Below, piece after piece: positions 25,489 through 33,195 of a DNA stretch of 64,000 nucleotides (positions are counted from its first letter, which is position 1; every line of letters starts with the position of its first letter). This DNA comes from Actinomadura rudentiformis (GTDB lineage: Bacteria; Actinomycetota; Actinomycetes; Streptosporangiales; Streptosporangiaceae). Below the pieces are notes generated by a model. That model had not been told where the DNA came from. It saw nothing but the letters and a program-made list of their open reading frames with translations, and did no database searches. The stretch is taken from assembly GCF_008923185.1 (NCBI RefSeq), contig NZ_WBMT01000001.1, positions 620,001-684,000 of the forward strand. Direction: 5' to 3'. Both the position numbers and the translations under genes were made by a program.

Positions 25489-25740
25489 CCTGCTTCCCCC
25501 CGAGGCTCGTGGTGCGGCGACTCGTGGCGCCACGGGGGTGTGCCCCGCTCGGTGGTGATTCCCGGCGGGTGCCCGGCCAAGGCCGCGCTGGGGGGATCTT
25601 TAACGACTCTTACCGAGCTGAGAGGCCGGGCTGCCCTATTAGACAGCCAGCGCGGCTTGTCCCTTGATAGGGCGGCTGAGTGGGGGCTGTGGGAAGGCGG
25701 GGAGCCCGGCCTCTTTTCTTCTCTCTATCCGGTCACTGGA
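25489..25740. other. 252-bp intergenic region between sortase operon and GH20 gene
   Basis: No protein gene is supported. The left half, next to the sortase operon, probably holds its promoter. The right half contains the structured element at 25622-25717. TTTAACGACTCTTACC at about 25600 is the most A+T-rich part. Confidence 0.5.
25622..25717 (+). ncRNA. candidate structured small RNA with terminator-like tail
   Basis: Nested complementary arms suggest an RNA fold. Outer helix: GAGGCCGGGCT (25622-25632) with AGCCCGGCCTC (25703-25713), 11 perfect pairs. Directly inside: GCCCTAT (25633-25639) with ATAGGGC (25667-25673). Innermost: GACAGCC (25642-25648) with GGCTTGTC (25654-25661), one bulge, 5-base loop. 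On the plus strand TTTTCTTCTCT follows the outer helix, as in a rho-independent end. A G-rich single-stranded stretch (25674-25702) remains. No known RNA family was recognised. It could also be a complex terminator downstream of the GH20 gene on the minus strand, though that strand lacks a U run. Confidence 0.4.
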
Positions 25741-28530
25741 TCATTGGAGGAGGTGCCATGACCGGGGCGAGAGGTCCGGTGCCTGTCCGGTGCTGGTGCC
25801 CTTCGCCGTGAAGATCTCTCCCTGGTGGGTCACCAGCGCGCCCGCCTGGTAGGTGGTGCCGCTCTGCCAGGCGGCCACGCCCACCGGCGAGATGCGGCTC
25901 GTCCGGCCGTCGGCGCTCCGTGTCCGGGTCAGCGCGGTCGGCCCGACCCGGACCGGGCCGGTGTACGGCCGCCAGCGCACGCCGTCGGTGGAGTACTCGA
26001 TCGCCAGCCCGGGGTTGCGGACGTTGGCGGTGAGCATGCCGCCGGAGATCTTCGCGCCGGGCAGCGGGATGCGGTAGTTCACACCCTTGCCGCGCAGCCC
26101 GACCGGCTTGTAGAACGACAGCAGCGGGAAGGTCGCCTGCCCGAGCGTGTTGTTGAAGACGTCCCACGCGGCGAGCATCTCGGCGGTGCCGGGGGTCCTG
26201 CGGTTCCAGGCCCGCTCGGCCACGCCGAGGAGCTTGGGGTACGCCTGGTACTCGCGGATGTCGGGGGTCTTGCCGTTCTCGGCCCACAGCTGGGCTTCGA
26301 GCCCGAGGATGTTCTTCTTGCCGGCCTCGGTGAGCTTCACCCAGTTCGGGTCGGGAGTGAACGGGCCGCCCCAGCGCGTCTCGGTGGCGTTCGCGTACAC
26401 GTTGAACGGCTGGTAGGTGAACGTGCTCTTCTCGTCCACATAGGCGGCCCAGTAGTAGCCGGGCTCGTCCGGGTCCTTGTTGTAGGCCAGGTCCATGTAG
26501 AGGTTCGTCGCGTGCGCGAGGATCACCGGCGTGCCCTCGTTGGCGAACCTGTAGGCCCAGTCCTCACGGCCCCAGCCCCAGACGTTCTGCCAGGGGAGCG
26601 GCGCGAAGTTCTTGAGCCGCAGGTCGCGGGTCGGGTCGGTGACGTCCTCCCAGCCCGCCGTGGTCTTGGCGACCTTCTGCGCGATGCCGTTCCACTTGGT
26701 GAAGAACAGGTCCGCGAGCTGCTCGCCGCTCTTGCCCGCCGTCTCGGGGTTCTTCTGGCAGGCGGGCGAGCCCGACCACCAGCCGGGGGGCGGCCCGGGC
26801 GGCTCGTCGCCACCGAGGTGGAACCGGTTGAGCGGGGCCTTGGCGTCCGCGTACATCTTCCCGACCTCGGTCACGACCTTGGTGAGGAACGCGTAGGTGC
26901 TCGGGATGCACGGGTTGACGAGGTTGTCGTTGTAGTACTGCACGCTGACGTGCTGCGAGGTGTCCGCCGGGTCGAGCAGGCGGTAGGTGTCGTCCTTGGT
27001 GCGCTGGTAGCGCCGCTCCATCGACTGCACGGCCGCGCGGGCGTGCGCCGGGAAGTTGAACTCGGGCACGACCTCGATGTGACGCTCGGTGGCGTAGGCG
27101 AGGATCTCCTTGAAGTCCCGCACCGAGTAGTGGCCGCTGCCCTTGCCGACGAAGTTGGACATCGACTGCTCGAAGCCCTGGTAGGCGGGGGTACGGCCGA
27201 GGTTGGCCTCCTTCTCGTCGCCGGGCTTGCCGGCGATGCCGTCACCGCGGCCGAGGTCGTTCACCGAGCCGAATCCCTGGTGCAGCGCGTTCTTCTCGGG
27301 CAGGTCAAGCGCCCGCTTTGAGCCGAAGCCGGTGAGCTCGGGCAGCCCTGGGATCTCCACCCGCCAGCCCTCGTCGTTGGTCACGCCGAAGTGCAGCCGG
27401 TTCATCTTGGTGAAGGCCATCAGGTCCAGGAACTTCTTGACGGTCTCCTTGGTCTCGAAGTGCCTGGCCACGTCGATGTGCAGGCCGCGGTAGCCGAACA
27501 GCGGCGCGTCGGCGACCGTCGCCCGCGGCACGGCGACGGTGCCCGTGCCGGCGACCTGGTACGCGGTGGCGGGGATCAGCTGCCGCAGGGTCTGGATGCC
27601 GTAGAGCACGCCGGCGCGATCGGTGCCGACGATCTCCACGCCCCTGCCGGAGCCGGTGAGGATGTAGCCCTCGGCGTCGGCCTTGCCGTCGCGGTCGACG
27701 TCCAGCTTCGGGTCGAGGCGCAGCGAGATGGGCGCGCCGCCGCCCTTGGCCACGTCGCGCAGCGCCGACCTCAGGTATCCCGCCTCACCGCGCAGCGCAG
27801 CCGCGGCGTTGATGGGCGAGGAACCGCCGATTCGCACGGTGCCGCCGGTGGCGGTCGCCGACAGCGGCTGCGGCAGGATCCGTTGCTGGAGCGTCAACTG
27901 CCGTTTGCCGGAGGTGTTCTCGGCGAACCGGGTGGCCGCGGACTGCACCGGGCGCACGTCGCCGGAGAAGGCCTTGGTCTGCTTCGGGTCGGCCGGGTCG
28001 AGCAGGGTCTTGGACGGCACCCACCGGGGCTTTCCGTCGCCGTACGCGATGCTCCATCCGGCGGGCCCGTCCGTTTTGTGGGTCGCCCAGAGCTCGATGT
28101 TCATGTCGATCGTGCGGCGTTCGCCGGGCGCCACCGGCCTGAACGTGGCCGTCGGCTTGAGCGCGTAGAAGTCGCCGCTCTGGGCCCTGTCCGCACGGGC
28201 GACGGACAGTCCCTGGTCGGCGAGCTGCTTGCGCGCGATGTCGCCCGCGGCGCCGGTGAGGACGGCGGCGGGCTGGCGGACGGAGCTGAAGTACATCGTC
28301 CATCCACCGGCGAGCGCGCACCGGCGGTCGCCGTTGGCGAGGGTCAGCCGCGCCGGGAAGTAGCTGGCGTCGGTGACGGTGTGGTCGGCCGGCTGGTAGG
28401 TCATCAGCAGGTCGCGGGCGTCCGGGGCGCAGGCCGCGGACGCGGCGAGGGGGGTGGAGGCCACGGTGAACGTCGCGGCGAGCGCGGCGACGGCCGTGGC
28501 GGCGGCTGCGGATCTGTTGGGGGTCTTCAT
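25741..28530 (-). CDS. GH20 beta-N-acetylhexosaminidase (chitobiase type) with chitin-binding module, secreted
   Basis: A 929-residue secreted enzyme releasing GlcNAc from chitobiose/chitooligosaccharides. Order: signal peptide (1-33), CHB_HEX-type N-terminal domain (about 38-200), GH20b domain (about 210-340), catalytic TIM barrel (about 345-790) with the Asp575-Glu576 pair in HLGGDEPP, CHB_HEX_C beta-sandwich (about 800-880), and a CBM5/12-like module (about 885-929) with WQSGTTYQAGALVTHQGE. This is the long Serratia chitobiase architecture. ATG 28530 begins a clear signal peptide; GGAGA lies 14 bases upstream. It is monocistronic, with an inverted repeat at 28585 in its promoter. A longer open frame upstream is antisense to the next gene and is discounted. 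Confidence 0.92.
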   Translation of the reverse strand: MKTPNRSAAAATAVAALAATFTVASTPLAASAACAPDARDLLMTYQPADHTVTDASYFPARLTLANGDRRCALAGGWTMYFSSVRQPAAVLTGAAGDIARKQLADQGLSVARADRAQSGDFYALKPTATFRPVAPGERRTIDMNIELWATHKTDGPAGWSIAYGDGKPRWVPSKTLLDPADPKQTKAFSGDVRPVQSAATRFAENTSGKRQLTLQQRILPQPLSATATGGTVRIGGSSPINAAAALRGEAGYLRSALRDVAKGGGAPISLRLDPKLDVDRDGKADAEGYILTGSGRGVEIVGTDRAGVLYGIQTLRQLIPATAYQVAGTGTVAVPRATVADAPLFGYRGLHIDVARHFETKETVKKFLDLMAFTKMNRLHFGVTNDEGWRVEIPGLPELTGFGSKRALDLPEKNALHQGFGSVNDLGRGDGIAGKPGDEKEANLGRTPAYQGFEQSMSNFVGKGSGHYSVRDFKEILAYATERHIEVVPEFNFPAHARAAVQSMERRYQRTKDDTYRLLDPADTSQHVSVQYYNDNLVNPCIPSTYAFLTKVVTEVGKMYADAKAPLNRFHLGGDEPPGPPPGWWSGSPACQKNPETAGKSGEQLADLFFTKWNGIAQKVAKTTAGWEDVTDPTRDLRLKNFAPLPWQNVWGWGREDWAYRFANEGTPVILAHATNLYMDLAYNKDPDEPGYYWAAYVDEKSTFTYQPFNVYANATETRWGGPFTPDPNWVKLTEAGKKNILGLEAQLWAENGKTPDIREYQAYPKLLGVAERAWNRRTPGTAEMLAAWDVFNNTLGQATFPLLSFYKPVGLRGKGVNYRIPLPGAKISGGMLTANVRNPGLAIEYSTDGVRWRPYTGPVRVGPTALTRTRSADGRTSRISPVGVAAWQSGTTYQAGALVTHQGEIFTAKGTSTGQAPDLSPRSWHLLQ

Positions 28531-28584
28531 GGCAGCGTGAACCGCTCTCCTGGAATCGGCGTCGATCTCAGCGGCATGAATCGA

Positions 28585-28601
28585 ATAGGAAAGTAACCTA
28601 T
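28585..28601. promoter_or_regulatory. inverted repeat upstream of GH20 gene
   Basis: ATAGG and CCTAT arms flank a 7-base spacer 55 bases before the GH20 start. The arm-7-arm layout resembles ROK-family sites described for aminosugar genes in Streptomyces, but the core differs, so this is a suggestion only. Confidence 0.4.
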
Positions 28602-28697
28602 CTATTTGCCGTGGGCCCAGCGCCTGATCCGGCCACCCGGAAAAGCGCAGGCCGGAGGGCTGGCCGGAGCCGGTCATCAGGGAGATCTTGACGGCGC

Positions 28698-29891
28698 TCA
28701 GCGCAGGCCGAACTCCCAGTTGCGGCCTTCCTTGTACTCCTTGAGGATCCGCCGCGCGGTCGTGGTCACGTGGACCTCGTCCGGGCCGTCGAAGATGCGC
28801 CCGGCGCGGGCGTGCCGGTACATGTGGTCGAGCGGCGTGTCGGGGGTCAGCCCCTGCGCCCCGTACACCTGGATGGCGCGGTCGATGACGTTGTGCAGCA
28901 TGCGCGCCGCGGCCACCTTGATGACCCCGATCTCCACGCGTGCCTGGTCGCCCTCGTCGATCTTGTGGGCGGCGTGCAGGGTGAGCAGCCGCGACGACTG
29001 GATCTCGGTGTACGAGTCGAACACGTGCTGCTGCATGAGCTGCTTCTTGGCGAGCGGCTCGCCGAAGGCGGTGCGCTCGTGCAGCCGCGCGCACATGAGG
29101 TCGAACGCGCGCTGCGCCTGCCCCAGGAAACGCATGCAGTGGAAGATCCGGCCGGGCCCGAGGCGTTCCTGGGCGATGACGAAGCCGTGCCCGCGCGGCC
29201 CCAGCAGGTTGTCCTTCGGCACCCGCACCTCGTCGTACAGCACCTCGCAGTGGGCGCCGTCCAGGCCGAGCACCGGGGTGTCGCGCACGATCGTGTAACC
29301 GGGGGTGTCGGTCGGCACGAGGATCATGCTGAACGACAGGTAGGGAGAGGTGCCCTCGGGCTCGGTCCGGCACATGACCGTCGTGTACGCGGCGCGGCTC
29401 GCGAGCGTGGTGAACCACTTGCGGCCCCGGATCACCCACTCGTCCCCCTCCAGGGTGGCGGTGGTGGTGAGCTGCGTCGGATCGGAGCTGGAGATCCCGG
29501 GCTCGGTCATCGCGAAGCTCGGGTTGATCTCCGCCTGCACCAGCGGCTTGAGGAACCGGTCGCGCTGCGGCTCGCTCGCGTACCGGTGGAGCATCAGCGA
29601 GTCCTGGAGCGTGTAGGTGCCGAGCGCGAGCTGGCCGAACTCACTCCGTCCCTGCACCTCGTTGACGTACACGTAGTCGAGGAACGGAAGTCCCCCGCCG
29701 CCGAGCTCCTTCGGATGGCCGAGCGCCCACAACCCCTCGGACTTGACCTGCCGCTGGAGATCGGCGAGGGTCTCGGCGGCCTCCTCCCCGCCGCTTTGCA
29801 ACACCGGCTCGGCGGGCTCGACCCGTTCGGTCATGAAGGCGTGGACGGCGTCGCGGATCGGCCGGACGGACGCGGGCACCTCAAAGCTCAT
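28698..29891 (-). CDS. acyl-CoA dehydrogenase, ACAD10/11-like
   Basis: A 397-residue FAD flavoprotein. It has the family flavin-binding block FAMTEPGISSSDPTQL, WFTTLASRA and the C-terminal VYGAQGLTPDTPLDHMYRHARAGRIFDGPDEVH. At the EGT position of short-chain enzymes it has DGP, as in the ACAD10/11 branch, where an Asp is the base. It would dehydrogenate longer or branched acyl-CoA and reduce ETF. ATG 29891 has GAGGAGGG 4 bases upstream. It is divergent from the DUF6285 gene, with the palindrome AGAATCGCATTCT between them. The matching APH kinase lies at 23424. Confidence 0.93.
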   Translation of the reverse strand: MSFEVPASVRPIRDAVHAFMTERVEPAEPVLQSGGEEAAETLADLQRQVKSEGLWALGHPKELGGGGLPFLDYVYVNEVQGRSEFGQLALGTYTLQDSLMLHRYASEPQRDRFLKPLVQAEINPSFAMTEPGISSSDPTQLTTTATLEGDEWVIRGRKWFTTLASRAAYTTVMCRTEPEGTSPYLSFSMILVPTDTPGYTIVRDTPVLGLDGAHCEVLYDEVRVPKDNLLGPRGHGFVIAQERLGPGRIFHCMRFLGQAQRAFDLMCARLHERTAFGEPLAKKQLMQQHVFDSYTEIQSSRLLTLHAAHKIDEGDQARVEIGVIKVAAARMLHNVIDRAIQVYGAQGLTPDTPLDHMYRHARAGRIFDGPDEVHVTTTARRILKEYKEGRNWEFGLR

Positions 29892-29908
29892 GATCCCTCC
29901 TCGGGTCT

Positions 29909-29921
29909 AGAATCGCATTCT
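29909..29921. promoter_or_regulatory. 13-bp palindrome between divergent ACAD and DUF6285 genes
   Basis: AGAAT-CGC-ATTCT sits in the 53-bp gap and can serve both promoters, a typical place for a TetR-type operator. Confidence 0.5.
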
Positions 29922-29944
29922 GTCCTGGATCGAGGAGATGCGCG

Positions 29945-30286
29945 ATGGCCCAGCCCCACGACGCCCCGACCGCCGCCGAGCTCGTCGCCGCCGTCCGGGA
30001 GTTCCTCGAACGCGACGTGCTGGGCTCGCTGGAGGGCCGGACGCGCTTCCACGGCCTGGTCGCCGTCAACGTTCTCGGGATGGTCGAGAGAGAACTGGAT
30101 CTCGGCGCGGCACAGGATCAGGCCCATGCCGCGCGGCTCGCCGAGCTGGGATTCGCAGACGACGCGGAGCTCGCCGCCGCGATCCGGGAAGGGTGGCTGG
30201 ACGGCCGGTACGAGGAGCTCAAATCCGCACTCCTCGACGCCACGCGCGACAAGCTCGCGGTGGCCAACCCCTCGTACAGAAGCTGA
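29945..30286 (+). CDS. DUF6285 family protein
   Basis: A 113-residue helical protein of the DUF6285 type: PTAAELVAAVREFLERDVLGSLEGRTRFHGLVAVNVLGMVERELDLG, then a short C-terminal half ending LAVANPSYRS. Such proteins are typically found beside an APH-like kinase and an acyl-CoA dehydrogenase, as part of the same unknown acyl-CoA pathway. No catalytic residues are apparent; it may be an accessory subunit. GAGGAG lies 7 bases upstream of ATG 29945. It is divergent from the ACAD gene and ends in a strong bidirectional terminator. Confidence 0.8.
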   Translation: MAQPHDAPTAAELVAAVREFLERDVLGSLEGRTRFHGLVAVNVLGMVERELDLGAAQDQAHAARLAELGFADDAELAAAIREGWLDGRYEELKSALLDATRDKLAVANPSYRS

Positions 30287-30323
30287 GCCCGGGCGCCCCC
30301 GCGTAGGGGGCGCCCGGGCTCAG
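30283..30323. terminator. bidirectional terminator between DUF6285 and symporter genes
   Basis: An 18-bp perfect stem (CTGAGCCCGGGCGCCCCC and its complement) over a GCGTA loop lies between two convergent genes. Its left arm contains the DUF6285 stop codon. Confidence 0.8.
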
Positions 30324-30339
30324 GGGATCACGCCCGGGA

Positions 30340-31935
30340 TCAGGTGGAGCCGGTGAGCTCCAGCTCCTTGACCTTCGGGTCGCCCGCGTCGGCGACGTAG
30401 TCGTCCGACTTGGTGGCGTCGTCGCCGTCCTTGACCTTGGCGGCCTTGAGGATCAGCGTGCCGAGGATGGCCACGAGCAGGTTGAGCGCCAGGGCCAGGA
30501 CGCCGACGTAGATCGTCATCTTGGTGTCGAAGCCCAGCTCGCTCAGGTTGTAGGCCGAGCCGCCGAAGTGCTTCTTGCCCTTGAGCGGGTTCGGGATCTC
30601 GTACAGCAGCCACATGCCCCACGCCAGGCCGGCCGCCCAGCCCGCGATCAGCGCGCCACGGTGGAACCAGCGGGTCATCAGGCCGAGCGCCACCGCCGGC
30701 AGCGTCTGCAGGATGATCACGCCGCCGATGAGCTGCAGGTCGATGGAGAACTGCGGGTCCAGCAGCAGGATGCACGCGACCGCGCCGACCTTGACGACCA
30801 GCGAGACCAGCTTGCTGACCGTGGCCTCCTGCTTCTCGGTCGCGTCCTTGCGGATGTACTCCTTGTAGATGTTCCGCGTGAACAGGTTGGCCGCGGCGAT
30901 CGACATGATCGCGGCGGGGACCAGCGCGCCGATGCCGATCGCGGCGTACGCCACCCCGGTGAACCAGCTCGGGAACATCTGGTCGAAGAGCACCGGCACC
31001 ACGGTGTTGCTGTCGGTGCCGATCGGCTTGGTCCCGGCGGCGATGGCCATGAAGCCCAGCAGCGCGATCAGGCCGAGCACGAGGCTGTAGGCGGGCAGCG
31101 CCGCCATGTTCCGCTTGATGACGTTGCGGTCCTTGCTGGCCAGCACCCCGGTGATGCTGTGCGGGTAGAGGAACAGCGCCAGCGCTGAGCCGAAGGCGAG
31201 CATGGCGTAGTTGAGCTGGTTGGCGCCGTTCAGCAGGGTGCCGTCGCCGGGGTTGGGGGTCGCGGCGAACTTCTTCTCGGCCGCGTCGAAGATGTCGCCC
31301 CAGCCGCCGAGCTTGCTCGGGATGTAGAGCACCGCGACGATGATCACCAGGTAGATCAGCACGTCCTTGACGAACGCGATGAGCGCGGGCGCCCGCAACC
31401 CGGACTGGTAGGTGTAGGCGGCCAGGATCGCGAACGCGATGATGATCGGCAGATGGCCGGTCACGCCCATCGCCTTGAGAACGGCCTCGATGCCGATCAG
31501 CTGCAGCGCGATGTAGGGCATCGTCGCGACGATGCCGGTGATCGCCACCAGCAGCGCCAGCGTGGGGGAGCCGAACCGGGCCCGCACGAAGTCGGCCGGG
31601 GTCACGAAGCCGTGCACGTGCGACACCGACCAGAGCCGGATCAGCACGAGGAAGACCAGGGGGTACACGACGATCGTGTACGGCACGGCGTAGAAGCCCA
31701 TGGCGCCCGCGCCGAACACCAGCGCCGGAACCGCGACGAAGGTGTAGGCGGTGTAGAGGTCACCGCCGATCAGGAACCAGCTGATCCAGGAGCCGAAGTT
31801 GCGGCCGCCCAGGCCCCACTCGTCCAGGCTGTCCATCGTGGCCGGCCGCCGCCAGCGCGCCGCCACGAAGCCCATACCGCTGACGAGCAGGAAGAGGAAG
31901 CCGAAAATGATCAACTCGGTGAGGTGGTCCTTCAT
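30340..31935 (-). CDS. sodium:solute symporter, monocarboxylate (MctP/MctC-like) type
   Basis: A 531-residue integral membrane carrier of the SSS family with about 13 transmembrane helices. Markers: LGGRNFGSWISWFLIGGDLYTAYTF near the N-terminus, GFVTPADFVRARFGSP, YPHSITGVLASKDRNVIKRNMAALPAYSL and IGALVPAAIMSIAAANLFTRNIYKEYI. These fit the branch importing acetate, pyruvate, lactate or other short monocarboxylates with sodium or proton. It starts 3 bases after the DUF3311 stop, the usual pairing. The C-terminal tail is charged and cytosolic. A Crp-like site precedes the pair. Confidence 0.9.
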   Translation of the reverse strand: MKDHLTELIIFGFLFLLVSGMGFVAARWRRPATMDSLDEWGLGGRNFGSWISWFLIGGDLYTAYTFVAVPALVFGAGAMGFYAVPYTIVVYPLVFLVLIRLWSVSHVHGFVTPADFVRARFGSPTLALLVAITGIVATMPYIALQLIGIEAVLKAMGVTGHLPIIIAFAILAAYTYQSGLRAPALIAFVKDVLIYLVIIVAVLYIPSKLGGWGDIFDAAEKKFAATPNPGDGTLLNGANQLNYAMLAFGSALALFLYPHSITGVLASKDRNVIKRNMAALPAYSLVLGLIALLGFMAIAAGTKPIGTDSNTVVPVLFDQMFPSWFTGVAYAAIGIGALVPAAIMSIAAANLFTRNIYKEYIRKDATEKQEATVSKLVSLVVKVGAVACILLLDPQFSIDLQLIGGVIILQTLPAVALGLMTRWFHRGALIAGWAAGLAWGMWLLYEIPNPLKGKKHFGGSAYNLSELGFDTKMTIYVGVLALALNLLVAILGTLILKAAKVKDGDDATKSDDYVADAGDPKVKELELTGST

Positions 31936-31938
31936 CGG

Positions 31939-32163
31939 TCAGTCCTCCTTCCGCTTGGTCATCCGGTAGACGATCAGCGTGGTGACCACGCCCAGGGGGA
32001 TGAAGGCGAGCTGCATCCAGTAGAAGGCGGGGAAGCCGGCCAGCCGGGGCTCCTCCTTGTTGAACAGCAGCGTCAGCAGGGGGATGACGATGGGGACCAG
32101 CAGCAGCCAGTTCCAGTGGCTGCGGTCGGTCCGCCGCGTCTCCGGCGGTTCTTGCGAGGCCAA
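31939..32163 (-). CDS. DUF3311 small membrane protein, symporter partner
   Basis: A 74-residue protein with two transmembrane helices (LLLVPIVIPLLTLLF and MQLAFIPLGVVTTLIVYRM) and a charged C-terminus, matching DUF3311. In actinobacteria it is nearly always encoded directly upstream of an SSS-type permease and is assumed to be a small accessory subunit. The start is TTG at 32163 with GAGGAGGA upstream. Its stop overlaps the symporter's GGAGGACTGA binding region. Confidence 0.85.
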   Translation of the reverse strand: MASQEPPETRRTDRSHWNWLLLVPIVIPLLTLLFNKEEPRLAGFPAFYWMQLAFIPLGVVTTLIVYRMTKRKED

Positions 32164-32192
32164 GGGATCCTCCTCGTACCGTGCTCATACAC

Positions 32193-32221
32193 GACCTGTC
32201 CACATTGTGAGACAGGTCACG
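32193..32221. promoter_or_regulatory. Crp/GlxR-like box overlapping an inverted repeat, upstream of symporter operon
   Basis: TGTGAGACAGGTCACG (32206-32221) fits the TGTGA-N6-TCACA pattern of cAMP receptor proteins with one mismatch. It overlaps GACCTGTC/GACAGGTC (32193-32218), 8-bp perfect arms over a 10-base loop. Carbon-source control of a monocarboxylate carrier would make sense. Confidence 0.5.
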
Positions 32222-32343
32222 CTCAGGGGTGAGTCGGGCGGAGCCTACCTTCTCCCTGGTCACAGGCAGATATCGGACACGGTACGAGTTGGGTGGATCG
32301 GTCCAACACATCAGGATCCGGATCCCGTTTCGGGTGATCCGGT

Positions 32344-32901
32344 TCAGACGGTCCGGTCCGCCGCCGTCTTCGGCTCGTGCCGGACGTCCTCGGGCCGGTC
32401 CAGCTCGCGGAGCCAGCAGGCGAACTCCACCAGGACCCCGTCGGGGTCCTTGAAGTAGATCGACCGCACGAAGACCCCTTCGTGTACGTCCTTGGCGACG
32501 CCGAACTCGCTGTCGTCGTGGTTGAGCAGTACGCCGACGTCGATCCCCTTGGCCACGAGCTTGTCGCGGTACTCCTCGATCTTCTCCGGCGGCACGTCGA
32601 AGGCGATGTGGTTCATCGAGCCGACCGCCGACAGCAGCTCCCCGCGGTCGGGGAGGGTCTTGGGCGCCGACACGCCGGGCACGGGGTCGGGGGCGTCGGG
32701 GAACCAGAAGAACGCCAGCGCGTTGCCGCCGCCGCAGTCGAAGAAGAAGTGCTGGCCCCAGCCCATCGGGAGCTCGATCGTCTTGATCAGCGGCATGCCG
32801 AGGACGCCGGAGTAGAAGTCGACCGTGCGCTTCATGTCGCTGCAGACGAGCGCCACGTGGTTGACTCCGCGCAGTTCGAACTCGGTGTTGTCGCCGGTCA
32901 T
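32344..32901 (-). CDS. VOC family (glyoxalase/extradiol dioxygenase-like) protein
   Basis: A 185-residue vicinal-oxygen-chelate protein with two beta-alpha-beta-beta-beta modules. Candidate metal ligands: His in GVNHVALVCSD, His in SMNHIAFDVP and Glu in DGVLVEFACW, the standard positions in the superfamily. The layout resembles catechol/biphenyl-diol dioxygenase-like members, but the substrate cannot be told. ATG 32901 is preceded by GGGAG, itself part of the palindrome GGGAGCTCCC. Upstream on the other strand lies the trp leader. Confidence 0.82.
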   Translation of the reverse strand: MTGDNTEFELRGVNHVALVCSDMKRTVDFYSGVLGMPLIKTIELPMGWGQHFFFDCGGGNALAFFWFPDAPDPVPGVSAPKTLPDRGELLSAVGSMNHIAFDVPPEKIEEYRDKLVAKGIDVGVLLNHDDSEFGVAKDVHEGVFVRSIYFKDPDGVLVEFACWLRELDRPEDVRHEPKTAADRTV

Positions 32902-33048
32902 GAGTGGGAGCTCCCGTGCCGTAAGTGGTCCCTTGCATCCATCATGGCAAGCCCGGCCGGAATTGAGAACCCTGGCAGGCCGGCCGGCGGCACGCCGGGG
33001 ACGGCCGGGCCGCTCGACCCCCGGGCGCGGACCCGGTAAGCTCGCCGC

Positions 33049-33087
33049 ATGCGAATCGGGACCCACCAGTGGTGGTGGCGCCGCTGA
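33049..33087 (+). CDS. trpL: trp leader peptide with three consecutive Trp codons
   Basis: A 12-codon frame encodes MRIGTHQWWWRR and stops at 33085-33087. Three adjacent TGG codons just before the stop, followed by a hairpin series and an intrinsic terminator before trpE(G), are the hallmark of ribosome-mediated attenuation. It is too short for ordinary gene calling. Confidence 0.85.
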   Translation: MRIGTHQWWWRR

Positions 33088-33150
33088 GGCGGAGCCAGAT
33101 TCGTGCTTGCTCGAACTTCCAGGCGACCGCCCTCACCCGGCGGTCGTTTT
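33076..33150 (+). promoter_or_regulatory. trp attenuator (alternative hairpins and terminator)
   Basis: Segment 1-2: TGGCgCCGC pairs with GCGGaGCCA (33076-33097). Segment 2-3 alternative: GAGGCGG (33086-33092) with CCGCCCTC (33127-33134). Segment 3-4: CGACCGCC (33124-33131) with GGCGGTCG (33139-33146) followed by TTTT, an intrinsic terminator. A ribosome stalled on the Trp codons would cover segment 1 and favour 2-3, allowing read-through. Confidence 0.8.
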
Positions 33151-33195
33151 CCGTTTCCGCCGGTGTGCAGGGCCTGACGACGAGGGGCCACCGCG

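Noticed and set aside
28531..29439. N-terminal extension of the GH20 frame beyond ATG 28530
   Set aside because: The extension lies on the same strand as, but in another frame of, the acyl-CoA dehydrogenase gene, and would precede a clear signal peptide.
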